Source: Megamerina dolium (lineage: Eukaryota > Arthropoda > Insecta > Diptera > Megamerinidae). From it: a DNA stretch of 64,000 bases. The translations under genes and the position numbers were made by a program. The stretch covers positions 5,103,501 to 5,167,500 of the forward strand of contig OY978525.1 of assembly GCA_963854835.1 (NCBI GenBank), given 5' to 3'. Positions 12,441 to 23,343 of the stretch are shown piece by piece; the first letter of the stretch is position 1; each line of letters opens with the position of its first letter. The notes beneath the pieces were generated by a model. The model saw nothing but the letters and a program-made list of their open reading frames with translations, was not told the origin of the DNA and did no database searches.

Positions 12441-12992
12441 AAACCCATTCGCCGTAACTATATTAATTAAATATCGACTTAATTAATATCCATATGAATT
12501 TTCACTTATTTTCAATTCTGTGTACTTTTCTTCGTCAATTAATTTTTATACTCACTTAAAACTACTTTCAATACATTGTATCGAATAGAAGTCACATTAA
12601 CGTTCCGATTTTGATTTGTCTATTAATTGATAAATAATTAGATAATAGAGCTTTTATAAAAGTATCAAAGTGTGAGTGGCTTCTTTGGTATGTATGTGTG
12701 CATTAGAGCGGATCAAATTAATAGGACGAAAAAGAATTGTGACAATTAGTATAGCAAGAAATAGAAACAACCGATGATCTTAAATATATTTGCGGAAGGA
12801 AATGGGTCTAGAATCAATTTTGACCCTTCGGGTTTTAGCAAATATGTATTATTGCTCGATTTGTGGGCATAATAGATTCCACCCGCCATAATGCACATTT
12901 ATCTAGCTATACTCGTGTTTTAACCAGCTAATTTGCGATTTAATTTCAATTTTTAATTATATATATCAAAGTTAGTTGCATATCTATTAGAC
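12441..12992. other. Noncoding, nothing recognised
   Basis: AT-rich, without repeat ends or coding signal. Confidence 0.4.
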
Positions 12993-13530
12993 TGCTGCAC
13001 AAGCCCACCTTTTCGCATATGAAAAAATTTTCGAATAATAACAGTACTTGAATTTAGCATCTTATATCTTTATTCGTTCTTCGAATACCCATCGAATATG
13101 TCAGTATGTATAGTTATAGTAGTCCTAAAGGACTCTTTTCGGGCTCCTTTTCCGCTCAGGCATATAATGAGCACATAAAAAACTCATAAACGTTCAGAAA
13201 ATCCTGCAAAAAGAGCGTCATTTTTTACTACACTGATCAATCAGAGAGATCTCCAAAAAAACATACGAAAAAGAGTATTTTCTGAGCAATGTTTTCTGCT
13301 CCAAAAGTTTCTGAAAAAGAGTCTTTTCTGAGTCATAAAATAGAAAGCACCAAAGCTTTACTTACCTTAGAGTGTTTTAAAAACTATCTCCCTATTTTCA
13401 CAGTGTTTTCGTTAAGAGGCACTTAAGAATCATTTTTATGAGCGCTCTGAAAACACTCCTTAGTTTCACACTCTAAGGAGTCGTTTTTATGAATGCTCAT
13501 TTTCTGGTTTGCTGAGTACTTTTGTGCAGC
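12993..13530. mobile_element. Possible MITE with short terminal inverted repeats
   Basis: The ends carry GCTGCACAA (12994-13002) and its reverse complement TTGTGCAGC (13522-13530). Between them, GAGT(C/A)TTTTCTGAG-like words recur, together with inverted versions of ACTCTAAGGAG, giving a foldback-like interior about 540 bp long. No target-site duplication could be demonstrated. Classification is uncertain. Confidence 0.4.
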
Positions 13531-14489
13531 ATTATAAGAACAGTTTCGTGATATCAAGTCATAGTTATTTAACTAGTGCATTGGCCGTTCAAGGTTGTGT
13601 ATCAGTCGGTAATCATTTTGTAAGTGGTACGTAAATATATACTTATATTTAATTAGATCTGTAAGTAGTATAATATATAATTTATGTTAATAATATAATA
13701 TAAAAGTTAATATACAAATGGTGGGGTTTTTTTTTTGTTGTTATTCAGTTACAACACTAATTAAACAAACATTGTATTGAATGATGGAATTAATTATTCA
13801 TACAACTTATCGCTTGTAATTATTGTAATAAAAATCATTATCATTGCCGGCATTTAGATGAGCTCTGCTCATATTGTTTTAATTATAATGTAGTGTGAGT
13901 CGTTGGCACACACACACACACATACACACACACGCACACAATTGTTTACATTTAAATATGATTTTGTTATGTGATAATTAAAACCTTTGCTTTATGTTGT
14001 TGTTGCCTATAATTTTCTTATTCTTATTCTGATTGGTGCCATTTTCTAAGTGATTTGCATTTTTGATGACCATCTGTGTCAATTACAGGTGCAGTGGCTG
14101 CCTTAAAAGCTCCCAGCCATACTGTGAACTTTCTTGTTTTCTACTCACCGTTTTATTTGATCCCTTTTTGTCAATTTTCCGGTGGAAAATTATTATTGCA
14201 TCGCTGTATATCTTCTGCGGGACAAGTGAGTATTGCAAATAGTGGGACAATTGACGCTAGGGATTTGCAAAATCAGTGTATGCACCAAAAGTTCGTAGTA
14301 AACCCCTCCAATTCCAAAAAAAAAAAAAAAAATATGTAAAGTGAATTAATTTGAATTTAGTTCCGCCGTTTTGCCTGACTAACACTAATTATATAGTAGA
14401 ACTATTATTCATTAATCTATCGCTGAGATATTAGGTTCAAAATTTGAAATGATCGATTTTCACAGGGCCTTTTGATTCCAAATTTGAAT
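13531..14489. other. Noncoding with CA repeat
   Basis: Contains a (CA)n run near 13910-13940 and an A run at 14318-14333. The 87-codon frame at 14076-14339 ends in this A run and has no recognisable motif, so I do not call it a gene. Confidence 0.5.
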
Positions 14490-14840
14490 CAACAAGGTAG
14501 TCTGACGCCTCAAACTCAGTGGATGCATGTCTAAATTCCCAACCAAATTCTCAGAGTTTATTCTTAATATTTAAAATGAATTTTATTACATCAAATATCG
14601 CCGATTTGTTCAAACAGCTTTATTCTATCGGTATACTTTTTTAAAGATTTTTATTTGAACTAAACCAAATAATTTTCTCGGGTTGTACCAGCAACCTAAT
14701 TTGACGCCTCAAACTCAGTGGATACATGAAAAATTCCCTATCAAACGCTCTCAATTTATTATTTTGTTCGATCATCTTCTATAGATCTTTTGATATTTTT
14801 GATTAAAAAATTTGAAACAAATAATTTTCCTTGTACTTGT
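14490..14840 (+). repeat. Diverged tandem duplication, about 199-bp unit
   Basis: TGACGCCTCAAACTCAGTGG occurs at 14503 and again at 14702, followed in both cases by a CATG, AAATTCCC and CTC(A/T)(C/G)A(A/G)TTTATT series. The offset is 199 bp. Two copies are seen, with a possible third degraded one upstream. Unknown element class. Confidence 0.6.
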
Positions 14841-15234
14841 CTTTGGCGTCTAAATCATTAGCACAGTCCATAGTTCGATTTTTCAAATTCTCTGTAATTT
14901 TTGTAATACTTAAAGTAATTTTTCTTGAACCACCAATTATGTGCCATTTTAATCGTCTACTTTTTGAAATTATTCTGGTAGAACCACATTATTTCATCAC
15001 TGCAGATTTCACTGCCATTTTGATTAAGTGTTGAAGTCCTTCTTTAAAGTTTTAGAAACCCATTAGGAAAGAAGTTCCTCTTCGATTCTGATATTATAAA
15101 GGCAGAGCTATTCGAGCACAGTTGAGGCATTAAAACTTATAAGACTTGAAGTGCCCTTTGACTCTAGCAGAGGACTAAAGGGCTTTGCTACTGTTTAATA
15201 TTCAATTAAAACAAATATTCAGGCGGATTTGATA
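14841..15234. other. Noncoding, nothing recognised
   Basis: Plain AT-rich sequence with only a spurious 67-codon frame. Confidence 0.4.
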
Positions 15235-16086
15235 ACAGATGTCGCTACTAGTTTATTATTCTATAGTTTCTTCTGGCAACACTGTCATTTTGAAGTATCA
15301 TCATTCGGCTTTCTTTTTCAGTATCTGTCATTTCGCTGAAGTTGAAACAACATAGTTTTTGTGTTTCAAATAATGTGGTTTTGCGAGGAGTTTTATGAAG
15401 AAAAAGGCTGCCGAAAGTCATCGTATTTCTTTGGAAGTTTATGGTGACCATGCTTTAGCTTAACGGATGTATTAAAAGTGTGTCGCACTATTTAGAAGTG
15501 GCAATTTTGATTTGGACGACAAAGGACGACCCGAAGCGCCATCAAATTTGGTGATGAAAAACTGGAGACAATGTTCGATGAAGATAAGATAAACTCGCGA
15601 ATAAACACTTGGAGTCACTCAGCCAAACATTTGCTATCGTTTAGATGCAATGAAAATGATCCGAAAGGTAGGAAATTGGGTGTCGTATGAACTGAGTCCA
15701 AGAGACGTTGAATGCCGTTTTTTCATGTATGAACAACTGCTCCAACGGCGAAAAAGAAAAGGGTTTTTGCATCGAATTGTGACTGGTGAGAAAAAGTGGG
15801 TCCATTACGATAATCCAAAATGTCCGGCAACGTATCTATATCCCGGCCATGCCCCATCATCAACGGCTAAGTCGAATATTCTTGGCGAAAAGATTATGCT
15901 GTGTATTTGGTGGGACCAGCTGGGTGTGGTGTATTATGAGCTGTTTAAATTGAGTCATACGATCATAGGTGACCTGTACCGACGACAATTGATGCGTTTG
16001 ATAATGCCCGGCTACATGTTGCGGCGCCCGTATTTCGAGCACCTTTCGTTGAACTTTTACGAAGAGCAGGTTTATCTACACCATCA
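15235..16086 (+). mobile_element. Mariner transposase relic, 5' and central part
   Basis: The leader (TTCTGGCAACACTGTCATTT and CTGTCATTTCGCTGAAGT) is shared with the mariner at 46.5 kb. The frame at 15650-16111 reads the linker VGNWVSYELSPRDVE. It then reads KGFLHRIVTGEKKWVHYDN, where the first catalytic Asp of TGDEKW is replaced by Glu plus a Lys. Next come IMLCIWWDQLGVVYYELFK and IIGDLYRRQLMRL. The second-Asp region HDNARPH is represented by HNNARLH in the neighbouring array. Length and order fit a mariner of about 1.3 kb, inactivated by substitutions and the tandem amplification that follows. Confidence 0.88.
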
Positions 16087-16612
16087 GCCGAGAAAAACAT
16101 TAGATTTTTGAGCTAAGCATTGCGAGAAAAACGCCGATAAATATGACAAAGTTATTTTGCAACATAATAATGCTCGGCTACATGTTGCGGCACCCTTTCT
16201 TCGAATACCTTTCATTGAACTTTTACGAAGAGCAGGTTTATCTACACCATCAGCCGAGAAAAACATTAGATATTTAAGCTAAGCATTGCAAGAAAAACGG
16301 CCGCAATATGCCGATATACATGACAAAATTATTTTGCAACATAATAATGCTCGGCTACATGTTGCGGCGCCCGTATTTCGAGTACCTTTCGTTCAAATTT
16401 TACGAAGAGCAGGTTTATCTACACCATCAGCCGAGAAAAACATTAGATATTTAAGCTAAGCAGTGCGAGAAAAACGGCCGCAAAATGCCGATAGACATGA
16501 CAAACTTATTTTGCAACATAAAAATGCTCGGCTTCATGTTGCGGCGCCCGTATTTCGAATACCTTTTATTGAACTTTTACGAACAGCAAGTCTATCTAAA
16601 CCATCAGATATT
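16087..16612 (+). repeat. Tandem array made from mariner sequence, 177-bp unit
   Basis: The word GCCGAGAAAAACATT falls at 16087, 16253 and 16430, and a degraded equivalent falls at about 16607, so successive units are 166, 177 and 177 bp. The 166-bp unit lacks 11 bp in the CGGCCGCAATATGCCG segment. Each unit reads as mariner coding sequence around the second catalytic site (VILQHNNARLHVAAPV) fused to FRIPFIELL. An in-frame TAA stands where family members have a Gln codon. This is amplification of an internal transposon segment. Confidence 0.85.
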
Positions 16613-16624
16613 TTTCAACAAATT

Positions 16625-17155
16625 CAATAATTGAAAAGTTCAGATTATTTATTAATACATAATATCATCGTAAAAATTCTATAATAATGATATTTGCAAA
16701 ATATTACTCTGTTACATTTGTATGCACAATAAAGTCAATCAATTTGATTGATCGATATGCAATGTAAGGTTGGATTCGGTAGGTCTAATGTAGTATAGCT
16801 TTATTGGTTCTAAGGTTTATAAGAAACAAAAAAAAAAAAAAAAAGAAAACTTTTGCAATTATCTGATTAATATTTAATTATATTCACATATACAACACTT
16901 TCATGTTAATGTCATATTTTACAATATTTGAAAGGTGATTTGTGTAGAGTACTCGTACAAGCATAGTATGTATGATGACTAAGAATGTTAAAGGCAATGT
17001 GCAATGTACTATTTAGTACTTTGTATTGTCACAACATATAATTAGATAGCATAGTTTGCTATCAAGCACATTTTTTTTTTACATTTTATAAAAACTCAAC
17101 TCAAGTAATTCATTAAAGTCGTTGTGCTTTGTGTGAGTGTGTTTGATGGGTGTGT

Positions 17156-17191
<36 letters not shown>

Positions 17192-18010
17192 ATGTAATGA
17201 AATTGAGGACGAATTTATACAATTTTTGCATTTAATGCAAAATTAATGTAAATGGCAAGTGTAATTACTATATTAATTCTATAAATAAGTAATTATAGCA
17301 AAAAGGGTAAAGGTGCTAATAATCGATTTTTCTAGTAGTATATACTTATTTGTTTATTATATTGTAGCTCTAAGTCAGCTATAATATATATTGTACATTT
17401 TATATAAGTAAAGACAAATACCTCTTTCCATAGTTGTCTTGACCTTTAGTTGCTACGAACAAATTATGTGCGTGTGATTCTCTTACAAGTAATGCAGGTT
17501 CGCCAAATATTCTATACTTATTTGTTTTAATTTTATATTTTTTTGTTTCGTTGATTTTTTGTGATTCTATAAATCATTTTCTTTTTTTTTTTTTTCATTA
17601 TTTTTCCCTTTTTTTAATGAGCACGTACATACCAATCAACTTAAATATAAGGGTTTCAGTGCAGGAAATAGTCCAAAAAGGGGTTGATTTCTGCTGCTGC
17701 TGTTGCTGCTGCTTCAAATTTATAATTAGTTCGTCGACGTTCGCATTTATCAGCGTTGAAATCTGCCTCATGCTCAGCGTCATATGAAACACCATTCGAG
17801 TATGTATAGACACGCACAGTATGTATGCGCTAAAACAGGGTCGTTGTGGAATTTATTTTAGGGAATCAATATTTCTTGATTCCCTAATATTGATTTCTTA
17901 AATGAGAAAAATTATAATTAAAAGTTTTTAATAAGATTAGAAATTATCCATTGAAATAATGTGAAAAATAATACTTGCTACTTATCAAAAGATTATACAA
18001 AATTATAGGA
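16625..18010. other. Noncoding with TG and CTG repeats
   Basis: Contains a long TG-rich tract near 17132-17193 and a CTG-rich patch at about 17693-17715. A 9-bp-stem hairpin (GGGAATCAA at 17861, TTGATTCCC at 17876) has a 6-base loop. No gene is supported. Confidence 0.5.
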
Positions 18011-18014
18011 GATC

Positions 18015-19070
18015 GGGGTGTTTTTTTAGCAACTTCTTTTTGGCAACACTCTTTTTGGCTGCTCGGGGGTTTCCGTGTAACATGCTACTGTTAAATATGT
18101 TCAGTTTGGTCTATAATTGCAGATTATTGAATTCTATTATCAAAATGCATGCTCAGTTCATTCATTCATTCATTTTAAGGTTGGTTTGGGCGACCTTCTG
18201 AGGCGGCTATTTGGGTGTAAAACTTTTTAAAATATAGCTGGTACGAGAACTGAAGCCACACGACCTACCACAACCGCTAACTTTTGGTGAATGGGCGCTG
18301 GCAAAGTTGGATGAAGATCCACTTTTTTATCGGAAAATTGTGTTCAGCAACGAAGCTCATTTCTGGTTAAATGGATACGTGAACAATCAAAATTGCCATA
18401 TTTGTTGTAAACAGCAACCAGAACCATTGCAAGAATTGCCAATGCACTCCGAAAAATGCACTGTTTGGTGTAGATTATGGTCCGGTGGCATCATTGGACC
18501 GCACTTTTTCAAAGACGACAAAGGCAGCAACGTTACTGTGAATGACAAGCTCTACCGTGCGATGATTACAAACTTTTTTATTTGCCCAAAATGGAAGAGC
18601 TGGACTTGGCTGACATGTGGTTTCTACAAGACGGTGCCACATGCCACTCAGCACGCAAAACAATGCCCCAATTGAGAGGCGAGTTCGGTGAACAGTTTAT
18701 TTCACGTTTGGGGCCGGTCAATTGGCAGCCTAGATCGTGCGATTTAACACCTTTATTCTATTTTTTTTTTGTGATGGCATGTTAAGTCTTATGTCTATAG
18801 CGACAAGCCCGTAACGGTTAACGCACTATTGAAGAGTTAATTCGAGAGATATCGGCCGATATGTTGGAGAGAGGGATTGCTAAAATTGGACCCAGCGTAT
18901 GAACCATTTGAGGCGTAGCCGCGGTCAACATTTACTTGATAAATGTTAAGTTCCCCTTGACTGCATTCATCCAATTTAGGTAAAATTTTCTTCCTCGAGA
19001 ACCGCTGTTTGACTGAAGAGGTCTTCGAACTAGTACATATTCGATGCCGCCACTGGAAATTTGCACACAT
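18015..19070 (+). mobile_element. Tc1/mariner-superfamily DDE transposase relic
   Basis: The left end carries GGGGTGTTTTTTTAGC, resembling an inverted-repeat terminus. The coding remnant reads FGEWALAKLDEDPLFYRKIV, then FSNEAHFWLNGYVNNQNC (the usual FSDEAHFW first Asp is Asn), then CTVWCRLWSGGIIGPHFFKD, DMWFLQDGATCHSA (second Asp present) and PRSCDLTPLFYFFF (the usual LDYFLWG third Asp is Phe). It ends with MNHLRRSRGQHL-like sequence near 18900. There are frameshifts between 18580 and 18780. Two catalytic positions are lost, so it is dead. A second relic of the same transposase type lies at 60.1 kb. Confidence 0.87.
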
Positions 19071-19079
19071 ATTAGTAAT

Positions 19080-20585
19080 AAATGCATTTACGCGATTATG
19101 AATTTATTTTTACTCGTAATTTTTATTTTTTTTTTTTTTTGCTTCACTTTTTTTTCTGTTTCTTCAAATTTTCTGCTTTAGCCTCAAATTTTGAAATGTA
19201 ATTGCTGTGCGTGCTCAATTGGTGGAGTTTTATGCCCATGGTGGTTTTTTTTTTTTTGTGATCAATTTTTTTCCCTTTTTATTTGTTTGTTGTATTTTCG
19301 TGCGATATTCTCGTTATTATTACTTTACTAAATTAACAAAAATTATGCTTATGCTCTGTGGCAGTAGCATTAGCAGTAGTAGTAGTAGCAGCAGCAGCAG
19401 CAGCAGCATGTCATTATCTTTCATAGGGTGCAATATGTAAGCGGGGGTGACAGCAGTCAACGACAGAACATGCAAGCTAGTAATATCTACACTGAGTCAT
19501 ATGTTATTGAGCTTCTATGCGCTACGTACATATTTCAAATGAATTAAAATTTGCAAAAAAAAAAAAAAAAAAAAATCCATACACATATTGTAGATATATA
19601 TAAATGGGGGTAAGTTATTGTGTGGTAGTGTGACGTACGAATGTATTGATATGGAGGCTACAAAGTGGCCGCCACCATAAGTAGGATGATAATAAACGAA
19701 CAATGGACGAAGAAAGAAAATATGAAAAGAAAAAATAAAAAATTAATAAATAAATAAAAAACAAAAAAAAAAAAATATAGAAATTATTGGAAAAATAGAA
19801 ACCACAACAACAACAACAACAACAATTGTATATAACTCATTATAATGATGATTATAATGACGAGGTAATGGCTGTGGGTGGTTAGAGATGATGGTGATGG
19901 TGCACATTAAGAATAAAATCAATATGTATATACAAACACAGAAGACTGCAAAGGGACAGATACCCAAGAAGTAGTAAGAGTTTTTCATTTAACAAAAGGG
20001 TAAATTATACATATGTATATGAGCATTGTATTTGAATGCCTTAACTGGTCAGAGGGTGTCATTCAATGACGTTCTCATATTGATAGTGAGTAAGTGAGTG
20101 AATGCGTGCGTGAGCTTAGCTCTTCCTTTATTGTTTCATTTCATTCATTCGTGTATCTCTAAGCACGCAAATTTAATTTCCATTTGGCGTTTAGATTTTT
20201 TTTTTTTGCCTATTTATAATTTTTTTATTTTTATTTTTATTTTTTTTTTTTTGTCGATTTGCTTTTTCGCTTTTGTCTTTAATGATCACAAAAATATGAC
20301 GTACATATCGTACATATATTGGTTTAGGGTGGGCTTTATGGTATTATAATATATAATAAGGATATTGAATGGTAAATTAGTTGAACGTGTGCAATATTTA
20401 CACATGGGGATGCAGTTATATGTATCATGTACATACGAGCGTGTCTGTATGCATGCACCCAGTATACCAAAAATTTTGATTTTATGATATAATTTTTAGA
20501 AATTGTTATTGAAAGTGCAATAAATTTGTTCACCAATATTTATGAATATTGAAAAATTCCAAATTGAAATCTTAGTTGATTTGAT
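19080..20585. other. Noncoding, low complexity
   Basis: Contains T and A homopolymers near 19125, 19245 and 19556-19575, an AGT/AGC trinucleotide tract at about 19370-19408, a CAA tract at 19804-19825 and TTTTTA-rich DNA near 20220-20250. The open frames are translations of these tracts. Confidence 0.55.
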
Positions 20586-20589
20586 TGTA

Positions 20590-21545
20590 TTTTGCAATTT
20601 TGCAATTTTCCCAATAAATGCCGCAATTATAGCGCAATTAAGCTGAAAATTTGTATATGCAACTATTTTCACCGACAAATAAATATGTTTAAGAATTTAC
20701 AATATCGGATGAAAACTGCACGTAGCTCCCATAGAAAATTATGTTGTTGAATGGATTTTTCACACTTTGTGCGCGAAAATATAAAACTCTCGCACTAAAA
20801 CTGGGTATATAAAATTATTTTTAACATAGAATTAACATATTTGAAAATGAGAGTAATCGAATGAAAATCATGCGTACCTCTCATACAAAAGTATGTTGTT
20901 GAATGTAAATTTTGACACTTTAAGCACGAAAATAAAATGCTATCTCACTAAAATTTGGTAAGTCTTACTATAAAATTAGCCTGTCAAAAAATGAGCATAA
21001 TCGGATCAGAACTATAGATATCTCCCATACAAAAGTATGTTATTGAATGGGTTTTTTCATATTTTTTGCATGAAAATCTCAATAGATCAGGCTGAAATTT
21101 ACTATATACCAGTATTTTTACCAAATAAATAACATATTAAAAAATAAGTTAAATCGGACAAAAATCACACCTACCTGCCATATAAAATTATGCTTCCCTA
21201 TGTATGTTTTGACACTTTTCGTGCGAAGACTAAAGGGTATGAAACTAAAACTTAATACATATGATTATATTTAGTAATAAATGCAGAAATTTGAAAATGG
21301 CTGTAATCGAATTAATATTACACCAACCTCCCATACAAAAATATATTCTCGATTGTACTTTGCGCACGAATATAGAAAGTTAAAATACTGAAGCTCAGCA
21401 CATATGATTATTTTTATCAATATTTGAGTATTTTTGAAAATGAGTGCCATTGGATGAAAACTACACGTACCTCCAGTACAAAAGTATGCTTTTTTGCGAG
21501 TATGTCTCTCTATCTGACATGCTGTATGCTATTTAAACTTTGATA
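20590..21545 (+). repeat. Tandem array, family 1, about 153-bp unit (6 units)
   Basis: Core CTCCCATACAAAAGTATG-like words occur near 20731, 20883, 21027, 21180, 21333 and 21476, giving steps of 152, 144, 153, 153 and 143 bp. The GAAAATGAG(A/C)GTAATCG segment precedes several cores and TGCGCGAAAATATAAA follows. Orientation is the same as at 2.2 and 62.1 kb. Steps of 143-144 indicate recurrent deletions of about 9-10 bp within units. Confidence 0.85.
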
Positions 21546-21795
21546 TTACTGAAGTTAATTTTGAAAATTTGTTCTAATCATCCTAAATGATATTCATACT
21601 ATTTTACAATTCGCTCATCTTCTAACTTTCTTGAATCATCTCAGAAATTTCGTGAGGATTAATTTTTTAGTGTGATGATAAAATCATTAAAATTTACTTT
21701 CGAAAAATTTCCCAAAAAATTCTGAGCCAAAAATTAACATTCTAGATTTGCTAGGAACTTTGGTTTGTTGGGTATGCTTTCATGTGCATAACCAC

Positions 21796-21827
<32 letters not shown>

Positions 21828-22145
21828 GTGTAGCTGTAACCCTATACATTTGTTGTATCATGAGTATACTTTTTGCAATCGCTTTTATTTGTGTAATCGA
21901 GTGTAATTTTGAGAAAATTGCACAATTTAAACAATTTTTGTTTCATTCATTCATTCATTCATTTATTCATTCATTCATTCATTTACTCATTTATTTATTC
22001 AAACATTAATTCATTCATATATATACTTTTCTTCCTTCTTTTGATTTCGTTATCGCGTTACTGAAAGTCTGACGTTGTTTTTTAGCAGCAGAGCATAACA
22101 CAACATGCACCCCTGTGACCTCCTGCCATAGGTACTTATTACAGC

Positions 22146-22195
<50 letters not shown>

Positions 22196-22814
22196 ATTAT
22201 TTATTGCATTTATAATTTTTCGATGACTTAATGTGTGTACATTGAAGTTGTTGTTGTTGTTGTTGTTCTTGCTTTGCGTTATTATTATTTTTTATTATAT
22301 TTATTGTTTTATCGATTACGATTTTTCCAAATGAAGAAACTACTAATTTCTTTAAATTGCATTTGTATTTGTGCGCATATAAAGTATGTACTTGTAAATG
22401 CATATTCGATTTCTATATATAATCGTATGTGTATTTAAAGAGAAAGATAGAAATGCACACATGGGAATAAATGTATATGATGTATCTGTTTGGAAAATTT
22501 TATTTTGCTACTTTTCAAATCATAGGGGACCCAAGTAAGTGCTACTCTGCCAAAGTGGATGATAGCCGGTGGTGATTATTTTGGAGTAATTTCAAAAAAA
22601 AAGTTTTTCCTATGTGCTATTAGATACAGTAGCTCATTATTATTATTAATAATTCGTATATAAAGTTTCTCTCTTCTGAAAATACTTGACATTTTTTGTA
22701 TATGTTTAATATTGCGTCATTACGTCATTGTCTACTTTATGAAATCTTAGATTCCATAAACTTTTCTTAATAATTGCCCTATAAAAGATATTTCAATATA
22801 GATTTTTAAAAATA
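21546..22814. other. Noncoding with TG, ATTC, CAA and GTT repeats
   Basis: Contains (TG)n at 21795-21831, a (TTCA)n-like tract at about 21940-22015, (ACA)n at 22143-22197 and (GTT)n at 22246-22267. The two last tracts are complementary, about 50 bp apart, and could pair in RNA. No gene is supported. Confidence 0.6.
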
Positions 22815-23010
22815 AATACGTGGCACTTATAAGCCCCGAAGAGTATGGGTTATATTTTAGACAGTATTAGGAATGACCTACTTATTTTAGCTGGTTGCGA
22901 ATGCCAGAACCGTTGTGACATCACTTTTTCTGAGCTTTGTCACAGAGTTCTTTTAGAAGCTCTTTTCAAACTTTCTCAAGCTTTTCCAAGAAGCTATTTA
23001 GAAGCTTTTA
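22815..23010 (-). mobile_element. SINE-A copy, truncated
   Basis: Minus-strand copy of the SINE family defined at 46775-47140. Recognisable words on the + strand are GTGGCACTTATAAGCCCCGA, TACTTATTTTAGCTGG, GACATCACTTTTTCTGAGC and TTTGTCACAGAG. The tRNA-like head is missing, so the copy is 5'-truncated. Confidence 0.82.
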
Positions 23011-23229
23011 CATTTACTAATATTTGAAATATGTTGACCCATAAGTCAAGTCCTGTTATCTAATAGATATTTTGTGCTAAAATAACTCTATTGAGGGGAA
23101 AATATAGTGTCTGTTATCATAGTGAAAGCTAAGACATTCTTTGCCGAAGCTAATTTAATGTTAGATGGACTAAGGAGGACCGCGATGAATACTCAATGTC
23201 GAATGGGAACTGACATTAGGCAATTGTAT

Positions 23230-23343
23230 GTTGCAAACATTGCATGCATTTTATGTTTTGCATGCATTGCATGCATTGTATGTATTGCATGTATTGCATG
23301 CATTGCATGTATTGCATGCATTGCATGTATTGCATGCATTTTG
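23230..23343. repeat. 9-bp minisatellite (ATTGCATGY)n
   Basis: About a dozen ATTGCATGC or ATTGCATGT units in tandem. Because the unit is three codons long, it keeps an open frame (repeating Ala-Cys-Ile) within 23107-23523, but that frame has no ATG-supported start, splice context or family resemblance. Confidence 0.85.
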
